A stretch of 64,000 bases of DNA, from contig NZ_SGXG01000001.1 in NCBI RefSeq assembly GCF_004216715.1, positions 2,175,001 to 2,239,000 on the forward strand, written 5' to 3'. The notes beneath the pieces were generated by a model. It was not told where the DNA came from and made no database searches. It saw only the letters and a list, made by a program, of their open reading frames with translations. The position numbers and the translations under genes are program-made. Position 1 is the stretch's first letter; each line of letters begins with the position of its first letter. Positions 63,387-64,000 of the stretch are shown one piece after another. The stretch comes from Cecembia calidifontis (GTDB taxonomy: Bacteria > Bacteroidota > Bacteroidia > Cytophagales > Cyclobacteriaceae).

Positions 63387-64000
63387 ATGAAAAATAAGTT
63401 CATCATTGCAGGAATATGCCTTATGTTCATTCTGCTAGCTGTTCAGTCAAAGGCCCAGGAAAAAGACACAATTCAGGTACCTCGTTGGGAAGTGGGGGCA
63501 GATTTGCTTTCACTGATCGATAAGAATTCCCTGACTCCCTATTCCCTTTTTGGGCGGTATTTACTCAATCCTACAGGAGACAAGAAATCCCACCTGAGGG
63601 CCAGGATTGGTTTCAACGGATTCAATTATCTGGATACTGCCAATTTTGGCACAGCTATCGAACATGACAGCCGTGCTTTTGCTTTCTCAGTCATAGTAGG
63701 CTATCAGAAGGAAATCACTTCAAATGACCGTTCTAGTCTTTATTTTGGATCTGATTTATCCTTTTCAAGGGAATCCAGCAACAAAAAGTGGGACATACCC
63801 GGTCCTTTGGGTGTCCAAGGCTTCGAGGATTACAGTCACAATAAGATCGGACTACATGCCTTGGCAGGATATTCCTACAGCTTAGGTAGTCGAATAAGGA
63901 TTTCATTGGAGTCTTCCCTTTCGGTTTTCTTTAGAAGGGAAATTTTTGATCAGGATGTCACCTATTTCGCTTTTGATAACCGGCTTTATGAAGACAGTTC
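63387..64000 (+). CDS. Outer-membrane protein, partial
   Basis: ATG at 63387, open to the window edge (204 codons). Signal peptide ending SKAQ, then alternating beta strands (SYSLGSRIRISLESSLSVFF) as in outer-membrane barrels. The C-terminus is outside the window. I do not recognise a named family. Confidence 0.72.
   Translation, partial: MKNKFIIAGICLMFILLAVQSKAQEKDTIQVPRWEVGADLLSLIDKNSLTPYSLFGRYLLNPTGDKKSHLRARIGFNGFNYLDTANFGTAIEHDSRAFAFSVIVGYQKEITSNDRSSLYFGSDLSFSRESSNKKWDIPGPLGVQGFEDYSHNKIGLHALAGYSYSLGSRIRISLESSLSVFFRREIFDQDVTYFAFDNRLYEDS

Overview
The window is chromosomal DNA of a member of the Bacteroidota, most likely order Cytophagales and close to the Cyclobacteriaceae. The signs are the promoters (TTTG, about 19 bases, TAnnTTTG, clearest before rpsT), type IX secretion sorting tails, a fused ccoNO gene, DUF4221, LVIVD and six-bladed-propeller lipoproteins, and the pheT - coiled-coil - zapA - rny gene order. 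The genus is an inference from gene content only.

Layout. 1-4948 (minus): ebo metabolite-traffic cluster eboA-B-C-D-E, with eboE running off the left edge. 5161-9431: PLP aminotransferase, secreted zinc phospholipase/nuclease-like enzyme, rpsT, radC and a DUF1684 protein. 9432-15398: accessory block with a duplicated two-gene module (type IX-sorted PKD-like protein plus small outer-membrane barrel), a MITE-like element and a dead IS982 copy inserted in one copy of the duplicated leader. 15463-20900: pheT, coiled-coil protein, zapA, rny and an M90-like peptidase. 21030-31891: a cbb3 cytochrome oxidase locus (unknown gene, ccoI, ccoS, ccoNO, ccoQ, ccoP, ccoG, ccoH, a SafE-type membrane protein) convergent with hemN. 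FNR/CRP-type dyads lie before the first gene, before ccoI and before hemN, which suggests one low-oxygen regulon.

31995-40873: a Gfo/Idh/MocA oxidoreductase, an ABC exporter pair, an IS30-family element, a propeller lipoprotein with a tiny secreted cysteine peptide, an LVIVD lipoprotein with a barrel partner, and an orphan HepT-like protein. 41008-49360: an envelope/proteolysis block (Do-family protease, dxr, rseP, lon, hslU). 49505-52759: NIPSNAP, TMEM220-like, rhamnose mutarotase and several small or unknown genes, two of them under 60 codons.

52873-64000: two IS4-family copies of 1335 bp, each with a perfect 9-base target duplication, frame a lutABC lactate-oxidation operon, a DUF4221 lipoprotein and an AAA/DUF4143 ATPase whose upstream region has two identical dyads 32 bases apart. 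The second IS4 copy splits the remnant of another DUF4143 gene. The last 2.3 kb hold a small lipoprotein, a 30-base perfect palindrome, a hairpin-rich 200-base segment and the start of an outer-membrane protein. I saw no rRNA, tRNA or CRISPR array.
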